Assembly: GCA_934102335.1 (NCBI GenBank)
Contig: CAKOSP010000004.1
Span: 1 to 64,000, forward strand
Source of the DNA: an uncultured Bacilli bacterium
Lineage (GTDB): Bacteria; Bacillota_I; Bacilli_A; RF39; UBA660
DNA length: 64,000 bases
Reading direction: 5' to 3'
Below, piece by piece: positions 17,655 through 28,500 of this stretch. Each line of letters opens with the position of its first letter. Positions within the stretch are counted from its first letter, which is position 1. The position numbers were made by a program, and so were the translations under genes. The notes under the pieces were generated by a model, which saw nothing but the letters and a program-made list of their open reading frames with translations, was not told the DNA's origin and searched no databases.

Positions 17655-18638
17655 TTAATTAAATTTATGTTTATTTTTTAATATAAAATATATTAAGAAA
17701 ACTACACTTCCAGTTGTTAATAGCATTATTGCTGGTAAAAATGCCCCGGTGTTTGAGTTTTCTTTGGCTGGACAATATTTTTCATAAGTTTGCTTATCTG
17801 TTATTAAACCATCTTTGCCATAATATTTTCCATCTTCAATTACGCACGATTTTACACAATCTTTTTCATACTCTTCTTTAGTAACCTTTTTACCATCTTT
17901 ATTATAATAAATGTTATTTATTTTTAAACAAGAATTACATGATTTATTATAATCATCTTCTGATACCATATTCCCATCGATGTCATAGTATTTATCACCA
18001 ACTATTTTACAAGAAATATTACAAACGTCATCATATTTCTCTTTGGCTGTTTTTGTTCCATCAGAAGTTAATAAATTGCCATCTGTGTCAAAATATCTAT
18101 TTCCATCTATGTGACATGAACAGCTTTCTTCATATTCTTCCTTAGTAGCTATTTTCCTATTTTTATCATAATAAGTTGGCGGGGTGGTATTAGTATCTTT
18201 TGTACAAGGTAGTATATTAACAAAAGTAACATTACAATCTTGCTCGTTATTAATTTTATACACTTTGAATGTCGCTATTGTGTAAGTTTTATTTTCATAG
18301 CCAGAACCTTTATATGTAAATAAGTATCTTCCTGATTTTTCATCTTTAGAAATTTCTTTTACTTCCCAATTTTGATCTTGTATTTGAATTCCTTCGCTAG
18401 ACCATTCTACATTATTTAATGTGATTTTTCCATCAATATAATTTGGAGCAGAATTAATAGAATCTACTTTTAAATATAATTTACATTCCTCTACGGCTTT
18501 TCCATCTACTAATTCTCCAGTAAGTTTGCATGATTGATTAGTTACATCATTAAAAATTACTTGATTATATGCTTTTACAGTATTTGTTGCTACAAACATA
18601 AAAAATAGAAATAGTATTCCCAATTTTATATTTTTCAT
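17655..18638 (-). CDS. Surface protein: cohesin-like N-domain, Cys-rich repeats, sortase-like tail
   Basis: A signal peptide (about 1-23) is followed by a ~125-residue beta domain whose pattern (COOH-proximal TIATFKVYKIN and CNVTFVNI) resembles cohesin-type modules. Then come four repeats of ~29 residues built as C-x-I-x-G-x-YYD-x-DGN...EEYxxxC, each beginning and ending with Cys. The C-terminus reads ENSNTGAF, a hydrophobic helix and KNKHKFN. That is the layout of a sortase sorting signal with NSNTG in place of LPxTG. AGGAGG precedes the ATG. The cohesin assignment is an inference from pattern only; the repeats and tail are clear. Confidence 0.55.
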   Translation of the reverse strand: MKNIKLGILFLFFMFVATNTVKAYNQVIFNDVTNQSCKLTGELVDGKAVEECKLYLKVDSINSAPNYIDGKITLNNVEWSSEGIQIQDQNWEVKEISKDEKSGRYLFTYKGSGYENKTYTIATFKVYKINNEQDCNVTFVNILPCTKDTNTTPPTYYDKNRKIATKEEYEESCSCHIDGNRYFDTDGNLLTSDGTKTAKEKYDDVCNISCKIVGDKYYDIDGNMVSEDDYNKSCNSCLKINNIYYNKDGKKVTKEEYEKDCVKSCVIEDGKYYGKDGLITDKQTYEKYCPAKENSNTGAFLPAIMLLTTGSVVFLIYFILKNKHKFN

Positions 18639-18680
18639 TTTTAGCCTCCTATAATATTATTATAACTAAAAATTATAAAA

Positions 18681-19235
18681 TTACAAATTATTTTTGTACT
18701 TAAAACAACTGGGCTGGTGAGCATTAATTATTCCTATGGCTTGCAAATATGATTGAATTATTGTAGATCCTACAAATTTCATTTTTCTTTTCTTTAAATC
18801 ATTTGATATTTTATCTGACAAATTGGAAGTTGTACTTTCATAATCGAATATAACATCGCCATTCCAAAAAGTTAATAAATATTTTTTAAAACTGCCATAT
18901 TCTTTTTTTATATTTATAAATATTTTGGCATTAGAAACGGTTGCGGTTATTTTTAATTTGTTTCTAATTATATTTTGGTTATTTAATAAATCTTGAATTT
19001 TTTGATCGTCGTATTTGGCTATTTTATTAACATCAAAATTATCAAAAGCTTGTTTAAATGACAAATACTTGTTTAAGACACATTCCCAGGATAATCCAGC
19101 TTGAAAAGATTCCAAAAGCAGCATTTTATATAAGTTATCTTCATCTAGGTTTAATTGTCCCCAACAATTATCATGATAATTAATATATTTTTGATTGTTA
19201 ATATTGCACCAATTGCATCTTTTAACTTCTTTCAT
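18681..19235 (-). CDS. tag: DNA-3-methyladenine glycosylase I
   Basis: Tag excises 3-methyladenine from alkylated DNA. Hallmarks are RCNWC and YHDNCWG near the N-terminus, the helix-hairpin-helix region with ESFQAGLSWECVLNK, and NAHQPSCF near the end, which supplies zinc ligands together with the N-terminal Cys and His. The 184-aa length is normal. It overlaps the methyltransferase gene upstream by 14 nt, so the two are translationally linked, although no functional link is known. Confidence 0.93.
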   Translation of the reverse strand: MKEVKRCNWCNINNQKYINYHDNCWGQLNLDEDNLYKMLLLESFQAGLSWECVLNKYLSFKQAFDNFDVNKIAKYDDQKIQDLLNNQNIIRNKLKITATVSNAKIFINIKKEYGSFKKYLLTFWNGDVIFDYESTTSNLSDKISNDLKKRKMKFVGSTIIQSYLQAIGIINAHQPSCFKYKNNL

Positions 19236-20112
19236 TTTTATTCCTTTTTACTAATAAACAGTAGCTAACTCCTTTTGGAGCTTTAATATGAGGTTCTTTG
19301 CTACTTTGATTAAACTTTTTAAAGTACATATTATCAATGTCTTTTGAAATTAAATGTTCATAGATTAGAAAACCTGACTTTTCTGCTAACTGTTCTATTT
19401 CATTATAGCTATAATTTGAAACCATCTGTTCATTAGCACTTTCAGCTAACTTTTTATTTTTTAACTCTTTTTCTGTGATTATTTTGTTTGGATAGTCAAA
19501 TACTATTGAACTACCATCAGTTGTATTTTCCGATATTGTTTGTAACAACTTTAAAAATTTTTCTTTTTCTAAATAATAGGTTATACCTAATAGAGAAAAT
19601 AAACTTTTTTCATGTTGATTATATCCAGAGTTTATTAAATCGTTTATCCAAGCAGTATTTAAGTCACTGTTGATAAATCTAATGTTATCAACATTTATTT
19701 TAGATTGTTTAATTCTTTTTAATTTATCTTCTATAACACTTTTTTTATCAATTTCAAAAACTTTAATTTTCTTATCTAAATTAATTCCTGAAGTATCATA
19801 ACCACTAGCCAAAATTACGTATTGTTTTAAGCCAAGATTTAATTCGTTTTTTAAATGTTGTTGACAAAATGCACTTCTTGCTAATATTGATGGCGCTATT
19901 TGATGGTATACAATCCACTCTAAAGGATTAATGCCTTTATAATTATTGTTAAAAAAGTCAATGTTATTTTTTAAGTTATTTGAAATAGTTTCATACTCTT
20001 CTTGATTAATTAGCTTTTCAGAAAATATATCTTCATAAATTTTTACTAAAGAACTTCTTTGATGATATGCTTTTGCGTATAGACAAAATAAAGCTGTTAA
20101 ACTACTGTTCAT
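19222..20112 (-). CDS. SAM-dependent methyltransferase, leucine carboxyl methyltransferase (LCM/PPM1) family
   Basis: A 296-aa class I methyltransferase. YVILASGYDTSGI is the SAM-binding loop and VFEIDKKSVIEDK follows as in the LCM/polyketide O-methyltransferase family. SLLGITYYLEKEKFLKLL is the conserved helix after motif II, and VFDYPN the later acidic motif. The natural substrate cannot be told. I choose ATG 20112, preceded by GGGTGATTTT. The gene begins a two-gene unit with tag. Confidence 0.75.
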   Translation of the reverse strand: MNSSLTALFCLYAKAYHQRSSLVKIYEDIFSEKLINQEEYETISNNLKNNIDFFNNNYKGINPLEWIVYHQIAPSILARSAFCQQHLKNELNLGLKQYVILASGYDTSGINLDKKIKVFEIDKKSVIEDKLKRIKQSKINVDNIRFINSDLNTAWINDLINSGYNQHEKSLFSLLGITYYLEKEKFLKLLQTISENTTDGSSIVFDYPNKIITEKELKNKKLAESANEQMVSNYSYNEIEQLAEKSGFLIYEHLISKDIDNMYFKKFNQSSKEPHIKAPKGVSYCLLVKRNKNERS

Positions 20113-20189
20113 AAAATCACCCATATATTTAATACTATATATGGGTATTGATTACAAGTCTTGAATATTTCAAAGTTATGTGTTAATAA

Positions 20190-22220
20190 TTATTCGTATT
20201 TTTTTAAAATTCTTAATGTGTTTATAATTGTTAATAACGTAACACCTGTATCGGCAAATACCGCTAGCCACATATTAGCAAGACCTAAAGTTGAAAGAAT
20301 TAAAATACTAACTTTTACAAGCATTGCAAATAGCAAATTTTGTTTGATAATTTTTTTAGTAAATTTAGAAATTGATATAGCAAAAGGTATTTTGGCTAAA
20401 TCATCTTTCATGATAACAATATCACTAGCTTCGATTGCGCAATCGCTACCTACGCCACCCATTGATATACCTATGTCAGCTCTTTTTAAAACTGGAGCGT
20501 CATTTATTCCATCACCAACAAATGAGGTTATCAAACCATTTTTTGCTATTTTTTCATAACAATCATATTTATCTGTTGGTAACATATTATATTTTATTTC
20601 ATCTATATTTAAAGCCTTACCAATTGTTAAAGCAATTTCTTTTTTGTCTCCCGTAAACATATAAGTTTTTATACCCATTTTTTGGAGATTTTCAATTACT
20701 ACTTTAGCATTTTCTTTTATTCCGTCACTAATATCTATTGATGCAATATGTTTACCAGATATATTTAGATGCAAAATGGCTTCCTCTTCACAATTACATA
20801 AACTTTCGCTTCCTATAGAAACTTTCTTTCCATCTAAAGTAAAACTAATTCCTTTTCCAGATATTTCTTTAAAATTTTTGACATCTTTGTTGTTTATCTT
20901 GCCTTTTTTTAAAGTAATTATCGATTTCGCAATAGGATGATTAGATAGCGATTCACCTTTAACTAATATGTCTATTACTTGTTTTTTAGTATAATTTTTA
21001 TCGTTGATAATAATATTGTTTACTTGAAAAGTACCATTTGTTAATGTACCTGTTTTATCAAAAATAATATTTTTCATGTTACTTAAATTATCTAAATAGT
21101 TGCTTCCTTTAATTAAAATTCCATTTTTACTTGAAATACCTATTGCTGTAAAATAAGATAATGGAACAGATATAGCTATGGCACATGGACAAGAAATTAC
21201 TAAAAAAGTTAAAGATCTATATATCGCATCTTGCAATTCCACATTAAAAATCAGTGGTAAAATAAATGACATGCTTATGGCTAATAATAAAATAATTGGT
21301 GTATAAATTTTACTAATTTTTGAAACTATTGTCTCTATTTTAGTTTTCTTATCGGTTGCATAATCTAGTAAATCTAAAATTTTTGATACAGTTGAATTCT
21401 GAAAAGTTGAAGTTGCTGTAATTTCTATAATATCATCTAAATTAATGCTTCCTGATAACACTTTATCATTTGCTTTTACGATTAATGGCTCACTTTCTCC
21501 TGTAAGTGCAGAAGTATCTAAAGTTGTACTTCCTTTTTTTACAATTCCATCTACTGGTATTTTTTCACCTTTTTTAATTACTAAAGTATCGTTTATTTTA
21601 ACTTCTTCAACTAAAATAGAATAAACTTTGTTACCATTTTTCTTGTTAGCAAATGGTTGTTTAATATTTATTAAATCTTTTATAGATTTTCTAGAATTAT
21701 CAACTGCCTTTTGTTCTAATATTTTTCCAATAGTATAAAGACCGATTACCATTATTCCTTCAAGTGGTTCTTTAACAATTAAAGCTCCTAAGCAAGAGAT
21801 GGTAATTAAAGCATTTTCATTTATCGATTTGTTTTTATACAACATAATTATAGCAGTCGTAAATGTTTTATATAAAAGAAGTGAATAGGAAATAACATAA
21901 AAAATCATTTTAGTAATATTAGATATTGGTAAAAAATAAGCTAAAACTCCAATTAATACTCCTAAGATCAGTGTGGTAACGTGATATTGTTTATTTGTTT
22001 TTTCTGGCTCTGTAGTCAAATAAGCATCAGGATCTATTTTCTTTATTAAATAGTTCAACTTTTCAATGCTAAAATCTTTTTCTGATTCAAAAGTTAATTT
22101 GGATGTATTAAAATTTACAACCACATGTTTAAAATCTGGATTGTTGTTTAAAGATTCTTCTATCTCTCTGGCACAATTGGCACAGTCTAAATTATTTATA
22201 ATATACTTATATTGTTTCAT
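20190..22220 (-). CDS. Heavy-metal translocating P-type ATPase (Zn/Cd/Pb type)
   Basis: An N-terminal HMA domain has the metal-binding DCANC (Cys13, Cys16). The P1B core has the actuator TGES, membrane CPC (about 344-346), phosphorylation site DKTGT (388-392), SNHPIAKS and GDGINDAP. The last helix carries ADTGVTLLTIINTLRIL, typical of the P1B-2 (ZntA/CadA) group that exports Zn2+, Cd2+ and Pb2+. Copper pumps usually differ there. No ArsR/CadC-type regulator is next to it. A -10-like TATAAT lies just upstream and AGAGGA precedes the ATG. Confidence 0.9.
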   Translation of the reverse strand: MKQYKYIINNLDCANCAREIEESLNNNPDFKHVVVNFNTSKLTFESEKDFSIEKLNYLIKKIDPDAYLTTEPEKTNKQYHVTTLILGVLIGVLAYFLPISNITKMIFYVISYSLLLYKTFTTAIIMLYKNKSINENALITISCLGALIVKEPLEGIMVIGLYTIGKILEQKAVDNSRKSIKDLINIKQPFANKKNGNKVYSILVEEVKINDTLVIKKGEKIPVDGIVKKGSTTLDTSALTGESEPLIVKANDKVLSGSINLDDIIEITATSTFQNSTVSKILDLLDYATDKKTKIETIVSKISKIYTPIILLLAISMSFILPLIFNVELQDAIYRSLTFLVISCPCAIAISVPLSYFTAIGISSKNGILIKGSNYLDNLSNMKNIIFDKTGTLTNGTFQVNNIIINDKNYTKKQVIDILVKGESLSNHPIAKSIITLKKGKINNKDVKNFKEISGKGISFTLDGKKVSIGSESLCNCEEEAILHLNISGKHIASIDISDGIKENAKVVIENLQKMGIKTYMFTGDKKEIALTIGKALNIDEIKYNMLPTDKYDCYEKIAKNGLITSFVGDGINDAPVLKRADIGISMGGVGSDCAIEASDIVIMKDDLAKIPFAISISKFTKKIIKQNLLFAMLVKVSILILSTLGLANMWLAVFADTGVTLLTIINTLRILKKYE

Positions 22221-22277
22221 AAATCCTCTTTTTATAATATGAATTCTTTTTCATTATAGCACATATTATAAAAATTT

Positions 22278-22763
22278 TTAAGATAGTTCTATAATTTTAA
22301 CTTCATTACCATGATTTTGTATTAACATTATTAAATCTTCAGTTTTAAGCCATATTGTTGCAGTATTATCATTAGGATGAATTCCAATTATATCATTTTT
22401 AAAGTCTTTATCTATTAAAAACACAATATCATTATTAGTATTATTCAAAAGACCTAGAGGGGTTACAGATCCAGGGGTTAAAAATAATAATGTGTTTAAT
22501 TCTTCTGGACTGGCAAAACTTAATGGTCTTGTATTATAATCATGGCGGACTTTTTTTAAATCAACTCTTTTGTTACCTTTAACTGTGATTAAATAATACT
22601 TTCTTTTTTTATCATCTCGTACAAAAATATTTTTTGCTTCTTTATCTGGATATGGTAATACTATATTCTGAATTTCTTGCATGTTAAAAACTGCTTCATG
22701 TTCAGTAACTTCGTATTCAATGTTTTTAGCTTTTAAATAATCGTATATTTGTTGTTTATTCAT
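22278..22763 (-). CDS. YbaK/ProXp-type aminoacyl-tRNA deacylase (PrdX-like)
   Basis: A single-domain YbaK/INS fold of 161 aa. Family motifs are KNIFVRDDKKRKYYLITVKG, KRVDLKK with the catalytic-type Lys, LSFASPEEL, LTPGSVTPLGLLNN and VFLIDKDF. Such proteins hydrolyse mischarged tRNA-Pro (Ala- or Cys-tRNA-Pro) in trans. I choose ATG 22763 (MNKQQIYDYL), as the longer frame begins in promoter-like sequence. It lies 8 nt upstream of nothing coding on its own strand except alr, which ends the pair downstream-wards only by proximity. Confidence 0.82.
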   Translation of the reverse strand: MNKQQIYDYLKAKNIEYEVTEHEAVFNMQEIQNIVLPYPDKEAKNIFVRDDKKRKYYLITVKGNKRVDLKKVRHDYNTRPLSFASPEELNTLLFLTPGSVTPLGLLNNTNNDIVFLIDKDFKNDIIGIHPNDNTATIWLKTEDLIMLIQNHGNEVKIIELS

Positions 22764-22798
22764 ATTTATCACAATTATAGTATAACACAACTTTATAC

Positions 22799-23935
22799 TT
22801 AGTTTGTAATTCTTGGTAATCTATTTCCAAGCCCAGTTAGTAATTCATAGGTTATAGTTTCTGCTTTAATGGCCATATTTTTAATAGATACTTCATTATC
22901 ATAACAATCTATGATTGATACTATATCTCCAACAGCTATATCTTTAATATCAGTAACATCTACCATACATTGATCCATACAAATTCTGCCTATTATTGGT
23001 GCATAACAATTATTTATTTTTACTAAATAATTCTTATTTGAAATACTTCTTGGAATTCCATCAGCGTAACCAATAGAAATTGAAGCTATTTTTTTAACAC
23101 CATTTGCCACATAAGTTCTACCATAACTTACACTTTCATTTTTCTTTATTTTTTTGATACTTGTTACTCTAGCTTTAATTGACAAAACCGGTTTTAAATT
23201 AAGTTTGTTTTTTTGATATGATGATATATCGTATATTCCGTACATTAATATTCCCATTCTTACATAATCATAAACATATTCATTGTAATTAATTGTACCA
23301 TAACTACTTTGAATGTGTAATTTACCTACATTAATTCCGGATTGTTTTAAATCTTTAATACAATTGTTAAAATTAGTAATTTGTTTTTTGGTAAAATTTA
23401 TATCTTCTTTTTTATTTGAGTCGGCTACACATAAATGGCTAAAAGTTCCTAGAATATTTAATTTGGGGTTCTTATAAATTTCTTTTAATTTTTTTATATT
23501 ATCAAATTTTTCTCCTATACGGTTCATCCCCGTATTTATCTTAACATGACATTTTAATTTTTGAAGTAAGTTTATTTTTTTTATTTGTTCAGAATAATTA
23601 TAATCTACTATTGTTTGAATTAAGTCATATTTTATAACATATTCCAAATTTTTAATACTTGTGTATCCTAGAATTAATATATTTCCTTTTATATTATGAT
23701 TTCTTAACTCTATGCCCTCTTCTAAAGTTGCTACAGCAAAATCAGTAATACCAATGTTAATTAGTTTTTCTGCTATTAAAAAACTTCCATGACCATACGC
23801 ATTGGCTTTTATTACTGCTATAATTTTGGTCTTAGAATTTAAAATTGTTTTTAGTTCATTAATATTATTTTCAAGATTGTTTAAATCTATTTCTATCCAT
23901 GCTCTATCTTTTAACAAAGTATTGTCTTTATCCAT
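22799..23935 (-). CDS. alr: Alanine racemase
   Basis: A PLP enzyme making D-Ala for peptidoglycan. The N-terminal TIM barrel carries the PLP lysine in AVIKANAYGHG. The C-terminal domain supplies the catalytic Tyr in SVSYGRTYVA, and CMDQCMVDVT follows. Length (378 aa) is normal. The ATG at 23935 is preceded by AAGGTGATT. The gene reads towards the YbaK-type deacylase 35 nt further on. Confidence 0.95.
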   Translation of the reverse strand: MDKDNTLLKDRAWIEIDLNNLENNINELKTILNSKTKIIAVIKANAYGHGSFLIAEKLINIGITDFAVATLEEGIELRNHNIKGNILILGYTSIKNLEYVIKYDLIQTIVDYNYSEQIKKINLLQKLKCHVKINTGMNRIGEKFDNIKKLKEIYKNPKLNILGTFSHLCVADSNKKEDINFTKKQITNFNNCIKDLKQSGINVGKLHIQSSYGTINYNEYVYDYVRMGILMYGIYDISSYQKNKLNLKPVLSIKARVTSIKKIKKNESVSYGRTYVANGVKKIASISIGYADGIPRSISNKNYLVKINNCYAPIIGRICMDQCMVDVTDIKDIAVGDIVSIIDCYDNEVSIKNMAIKAETITYELLTGLGNRLPRITN

Positions 23936-24035
23936 GTCAATCACCTTATATTCTATTTTCAATATGCCTTGCAATTATATATAATTATACTATATTTTTT
24001 TGCTAATGATTCTTTTTTTATTACTATTAAATTAA

Positions 24036-24063
24036 AAAAGTCGCTTTAATAAGTGCGACTTTA
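24036..24063. terminator. Terminator after the Ig/cadherin-like gene
   Basis: AAGTCGC (24038-24044) pairs with GCGACTT (24055-24061) around a 10-nt loop, with T-rich sequence on both outer sides. It closes the protease operon on the minus strand. Confidence 0.8.
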
Positions 24064-24065
24064 TT

Positions 24066-25592
24066 TTATAATTTGTTTAAATTATTATCTGAAGACTCGA
24101 CTGTTGAATTATTATTATATTCTGAAATTAGAGGTTTATTATCTGAATTTATGGAAGCATCATTTATTGGTGTTTCTTCTTTTGTTTCCTGCTTCATTGT
24201 GTAAATCGGTAATGTTTCAATTTTATTGCCTTTTTTCTTATTAAATGGCTTAATTTTTATAATAATATAAATTATCAAACTAATTACAATTGTTGTTAAT
24301 ATTATTATTAAAATTATAAATAAATTAGAAGACGTTTTTTGAGTATTGATAGCATTGCTTAAAATTGACATCGTTGCAAAATAATCTGAACAATGGTTTA
24401 TATCAAACTCTATAAAACCATCATGAACTATTAAGTTGGTTTTGACAAGCTCTAATTCATTATTTGTTTTGTTATAGTAATACAAATTTATAGATTTCTC
24501 ATCAGCAAATTTATTACCTACGTATAATCTTACTTTTGTTCCACTTGGTAAGTCACCATTGTGGAAAAACTTAATATAAAGCCCATCAGCGTAATTAGAA
24601 ATTTTATAAATCTCGTCAGTATTATCAGCTATAAAACTAATTGTCGTTAAAAACTCATTGTTTTCTCTAATTTCGTTTCCATTTATAAACCAGGTATATA
24701 ATAATTGTTTATTTTCATCAAAATAGTTAAATCTAACAGTCTTTGCGCTTTCTTTTATCTTAGTTAAATCTTCCTTTGTTATCTTATCATCTTTTGATAA
24801 AGTAATGTTTATTTCATTTATGCTATTATTATTTAGTAAATAGTCTAAATCCTCTAAAAAATAGTCTTCTTTTCTTGTTACTTTTATAATGATTTTATTT
24901 TGAGCACCAGATTCAGAAGTTATTATAATTTCGATGTTATTTTCACCTATTGCTAACTCATGTAAACCCGTTCCTAAAATTGTTGCTTTTGGATCTTCTG
25001 GTGTGGCATTTATATTTATACTTTCAACATCATTTTGGACAATTAAAGTATAATTATTGTTATCAATTTTAGTCAATTCATAACCATCAATTTCAAGACT
25101 ATAAATATTGTTATTTTTAGAAAGACTGTTGGATGGAGCACTTGGTGTTGGAGAAGGTGTGGGAGCAGGCGTAGGGGAAGGAGTGGGCTCTGGAGTGGGT
25201 TCTGGAGTTGGAACTGATTTAGCTATTACGTTTACTGTTATTGTTTTTGTTTGTCCGGACAAATCATCTCCATCAAAAGTGGCGGCATCTATTATCATAG
25301 TAATTGTCGTTTTACCAACACTGTTACCACTTACTGTAACATAACCAGTTTTTGTTTGAGCTTCATCAACCATTCCGGTTCCCCATTCTCCTAAATTAAC
25401 TGATGCTATACTGCTATTATCCGATTTTATAGATACGTCTCCAATTGTATTATAGGCAGTAATGGCAAAGGTTTTTGAGCTACCCTCTTCGATTGTAAGT
25501 GATGATGGCGATACAGATATGTAGCCAGCCGCATAAACACTATTGGGAATTATTATTAGCAGTAATAAAAAACTGTATAATAACTTTTTCAT
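24066..25592 (-). CDS. Membrane-anchored surface protein with Ig-like and cadherin-like domains
   Basis: A signal peptide (about 1-21) is followed by a bacterial Ig-like (Big_2) domain beginning ISVSPSSLTIEEGSSKTF. A Pro-Thr-Pro-Glu/Ser spacer follows (about 130-152), then a cadherin-like beta-sandwich with LHELAIGENNIEIIITSE and a beta-rich region. A transmembrane helix (about 420-445) leads to a ~60-residue acidic cytoplasmic tail. The ATG overlaps the stop of the protease gene by 1 nt (TAATG) and uses GGAGGT inside that gene's end, so they are coupled. It may be a membrane partner or anchor for the protease. Confidence 0.7.
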   Translation of the reverse strand: MKKLLYSFLLLLIIIPNSVYAAGYISVSPSSLTIEEGSSKTFAITAYNTIGDVSIKSDNSSIASVNLGEWGTGMVDEAQTKTGYVTVSGNSVGKTTITMIIDAATFDGDDLSGQTKTITVNVIAKSVPTPEPTPEPTPSPTPAPTPSPTPSAPSNSLSKNNNIYSLEIDGYELTKIDNNNYTLIVQNDVESININATPEDPKATILGTGLHELAIGENNIEIIITSESGAQNKIIIKVTRKEDYFLEDLDYLLNNNSINEINITLSKDDKITKEDLTKIKESAKTVRFNYFDENKQLLYTWFINGNEIRENNEFLTTISFIADNTDEIYKISNYADGLYIKFFHNGDLPSGTKVRLYVGNKFADEKSINLYYYNKTNNELELVKTNLIVHDGFIEFDINHCSDYFATMSILSNAINTQKTSSNLFIILIIILTTIVISLIIYIIIKIKPFNKKKGNKIETLPIYTMKQETKEETPINDASINSDNKPLISEYNNNSTVESSDNNLNKL

Positions 25593-28500
25593 TAATTACC
25601 TCCTTTTAATTCTTTTATTTTATTGTATATTTTAACGTAATCTAAGTAATTAATTTTACCATCGTTTGAAATATCAGCAGAAATTAAGTACTCATTTTTT
25701 AATTCATTTTTACTCGACTGCGGATGTTTTATTTTTTGAATATGATTATAAACACTTACGTAATCTAAATAGTTTATTTTACCATCTCCAGTTACGTCAC
25801 CTCTAATAATATTTGTATATTCAATTATTAATTTGTTATTATTGTATATTTTAGTTTTGCCACCAGTATATAGAACATTTTTGCCATTTATGGTTTTATA
25901 GTTTACTTCAAGGCTGTATCCAATATTTAAATCAATATTTTTTCTAAAATCATCAATAGTTGTGTTAATATCTATTCTATCAATATATTTGTTAATGTCA
26001 TCTCGTAAATAATTGTTAATTATATATGAATAATTTTCTTCCCAGATAGCATAAAGTTTTATATTTTCTGTCAATTTAATATTTTGTTCATCGGCATATG
26101 ATGTTCCAGTTCCATCCTCTTTTGTATTCCATTCCTTAAATGTATACCCAGTTTTTGTAAAACTATTTTTAGTTATTTTTTGATATGTATTGTAAATGAA
26201 TTTTTGCTCATTCATAACACCTGTTCCGCCATTTGAATCAAATGACAGCGTATATTTTATAGGAGTCCATTGTGCATATAACCTTAAATTTTCATCTATG
26301 CCTGATGCAAAGGTAGCTTCATCATCATAAGATATTCCGCTACCATCTGATATGGTATTCCACCCGCTAAAGATAAATCCTGTTCTTGTAAATGTGTTTT
26401 TTTCTAAACTAAATGATTTTAATGCATTAACTTGTTGGGTGTAAGTTTCATCATTATTCTTAGTATTAAAATAATATGTGATAATAGGTTTCTCAACTTT
26501 ATCCGCTATAACATTAATTGTTATATCTTTTTCTAAGCCATCAAAATAATTTGTAACATGTATGGTCGCTTGTCCCTTTTGTTTTGCATTTATAACAAAA
26601 TCTTTATAATATCCATCGCTATCCATATTAATTCCTTTAATATCAATAATATTATCGTTTGTTATAATATTATACCAAATATAATTGAAACTCTCATTTA
26701 AAGATTTTAATAATGATTTTTCTTCATATAATTTCAAAGTAATTTCATCTGGTAATTTTCTATATTCATAATCGATGTTCTTTAATACAGGAATTCTTTT
26801 TATTCCATCAATTGTTTCTATCTTCCAATATGTATCAAAATTAGTCCATTTGCTATTAAAGTCAAATTCTTTCAAGGTTGTTGGGGGTGTATAAAATTTT
26901 GAAACATAATATCCATTAGTCAAATTATATGTATAATTTTTAGAAGTTTTCTTATTATGAGAACCTAAAATATATGGAGAGCTTCTATAACTATGATTTA
27001 ATGCATAGTTCTGCATATATTTAATATCTTTAAAAGTACTAGTTATAATAAAATTTTCAAGAAGGATTTCAGCATTACCATTAATTCCTCCAATGACTGG
27101 CGAATAATTATTTTCATCAGAATATGTTATATCAAAAATAGATTGGTCTATAATACCAGCATTTTGAAAATTCTTTAAATCAAATTCCAACATAATGCCT
27201 GAACTGCTTTCAAATGAATCATTAATAAATCCAACTATTCCTGATGAACGATAACCCGAAATTGTTGTTGATGAAAAAATGTTATTCATGTGAATATAAG
27301 GCTTATTCCAATTTTTAGGTATAACGTTTAAGTTAGCAGCAATAACGCCCGCGTCACTCATGCTAGAAATTACATGACCTTTAATAAAATGAACATTATC
27401 TATAGTTATTGTTGGACTGCTAACATTAAAGGCTGTTTCGGGGGCATCATTTGGATTAAATGTTAATTTACCAATTAAAATTCCTGCCATTCCTTCGTTT
27501 GAAACCTCTGGATTTTCAAATGTTATATTTTTGATATAAGTTTTTTCTCTATATAATAAATAAACTGGAGTTTGCATATCGTAATAATATTTCGCATCAA
27601 CATATCCAAAGAATCCTACCGCGTCCTCAGTGTTTTGTTCTATTTTTAACCCTTTAATCTTATGATTTTCTCCATCAAATCCGCCTCTAAATGGGTTTCC
27701 AACTGTACCAATTGGGCTCCAATTTTCAGTTAAAGTTATGTCATTTTTTAACAAATAATATGCTTCCGGCTTATACCTAATTTGATTTAAATCCTCTTCT
27801 GTGTAGATTAAATATGGGTTCTTTTCAGTTCCTTCTCCTGTTAAAGCATGAATAGATGGAATTGTTAATATTGAATCAAAAGAATTATTATCGTATGAAA
27901 TTCTTAAAGTATAAGTTCCATCTGGAATATTATTATTTAATATCATTGTTGCATTTATATTATTCTCAGCGACTCTGTTATTTGCTGTAGAAATAATATA
28001 ATTACTATAATCAGCGTTATTTTTTAATAAAGAATATGAGACTTCTTCGTTTGAAGAAATATTCTTAGTGGATGAATAAATAAGGAATTCATAATTATTA
28101 TTGGAATTAAGTTTGATAGTACTTCCATCTATATTTTCGGTCTTTACCTGAGGTATTTTTTCTATATTTGATGTAAATACTGATATTGAATTTTCAACAA
28201 TGTATGCATCATTAGTACTTTCAATAGTTACGTTAAATTTTGAATCATCTAACACAATATTATCATTTGATAAATCTATCGTATAAATACCTGGATATTC
28301 AACTTTTATTGTTTTAATATTATTATACGTGTTATTATCGGATTTTACGGAAACTGAGAATTCTCCATCAACACTAGCAGAAAAGAATTTAATCATTTGA
28401 ATTTTTTCACTTGTATCAATTTTTTTATAAAATGTTGATGTGTCAATCTTTTTATCTGAAGTTCCATTTGTCCATAAATTTTTATGATAATTATTGTCCC

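Noticed and set aside
25130..25215. Short tandem repeat suspected as CRISPR or minisatellite
   Set aside because: It encodes the Pro-Thr-Pro spacer of a surface protein; period and spacing do not suit a CRISPR array. No array was seen in the window.
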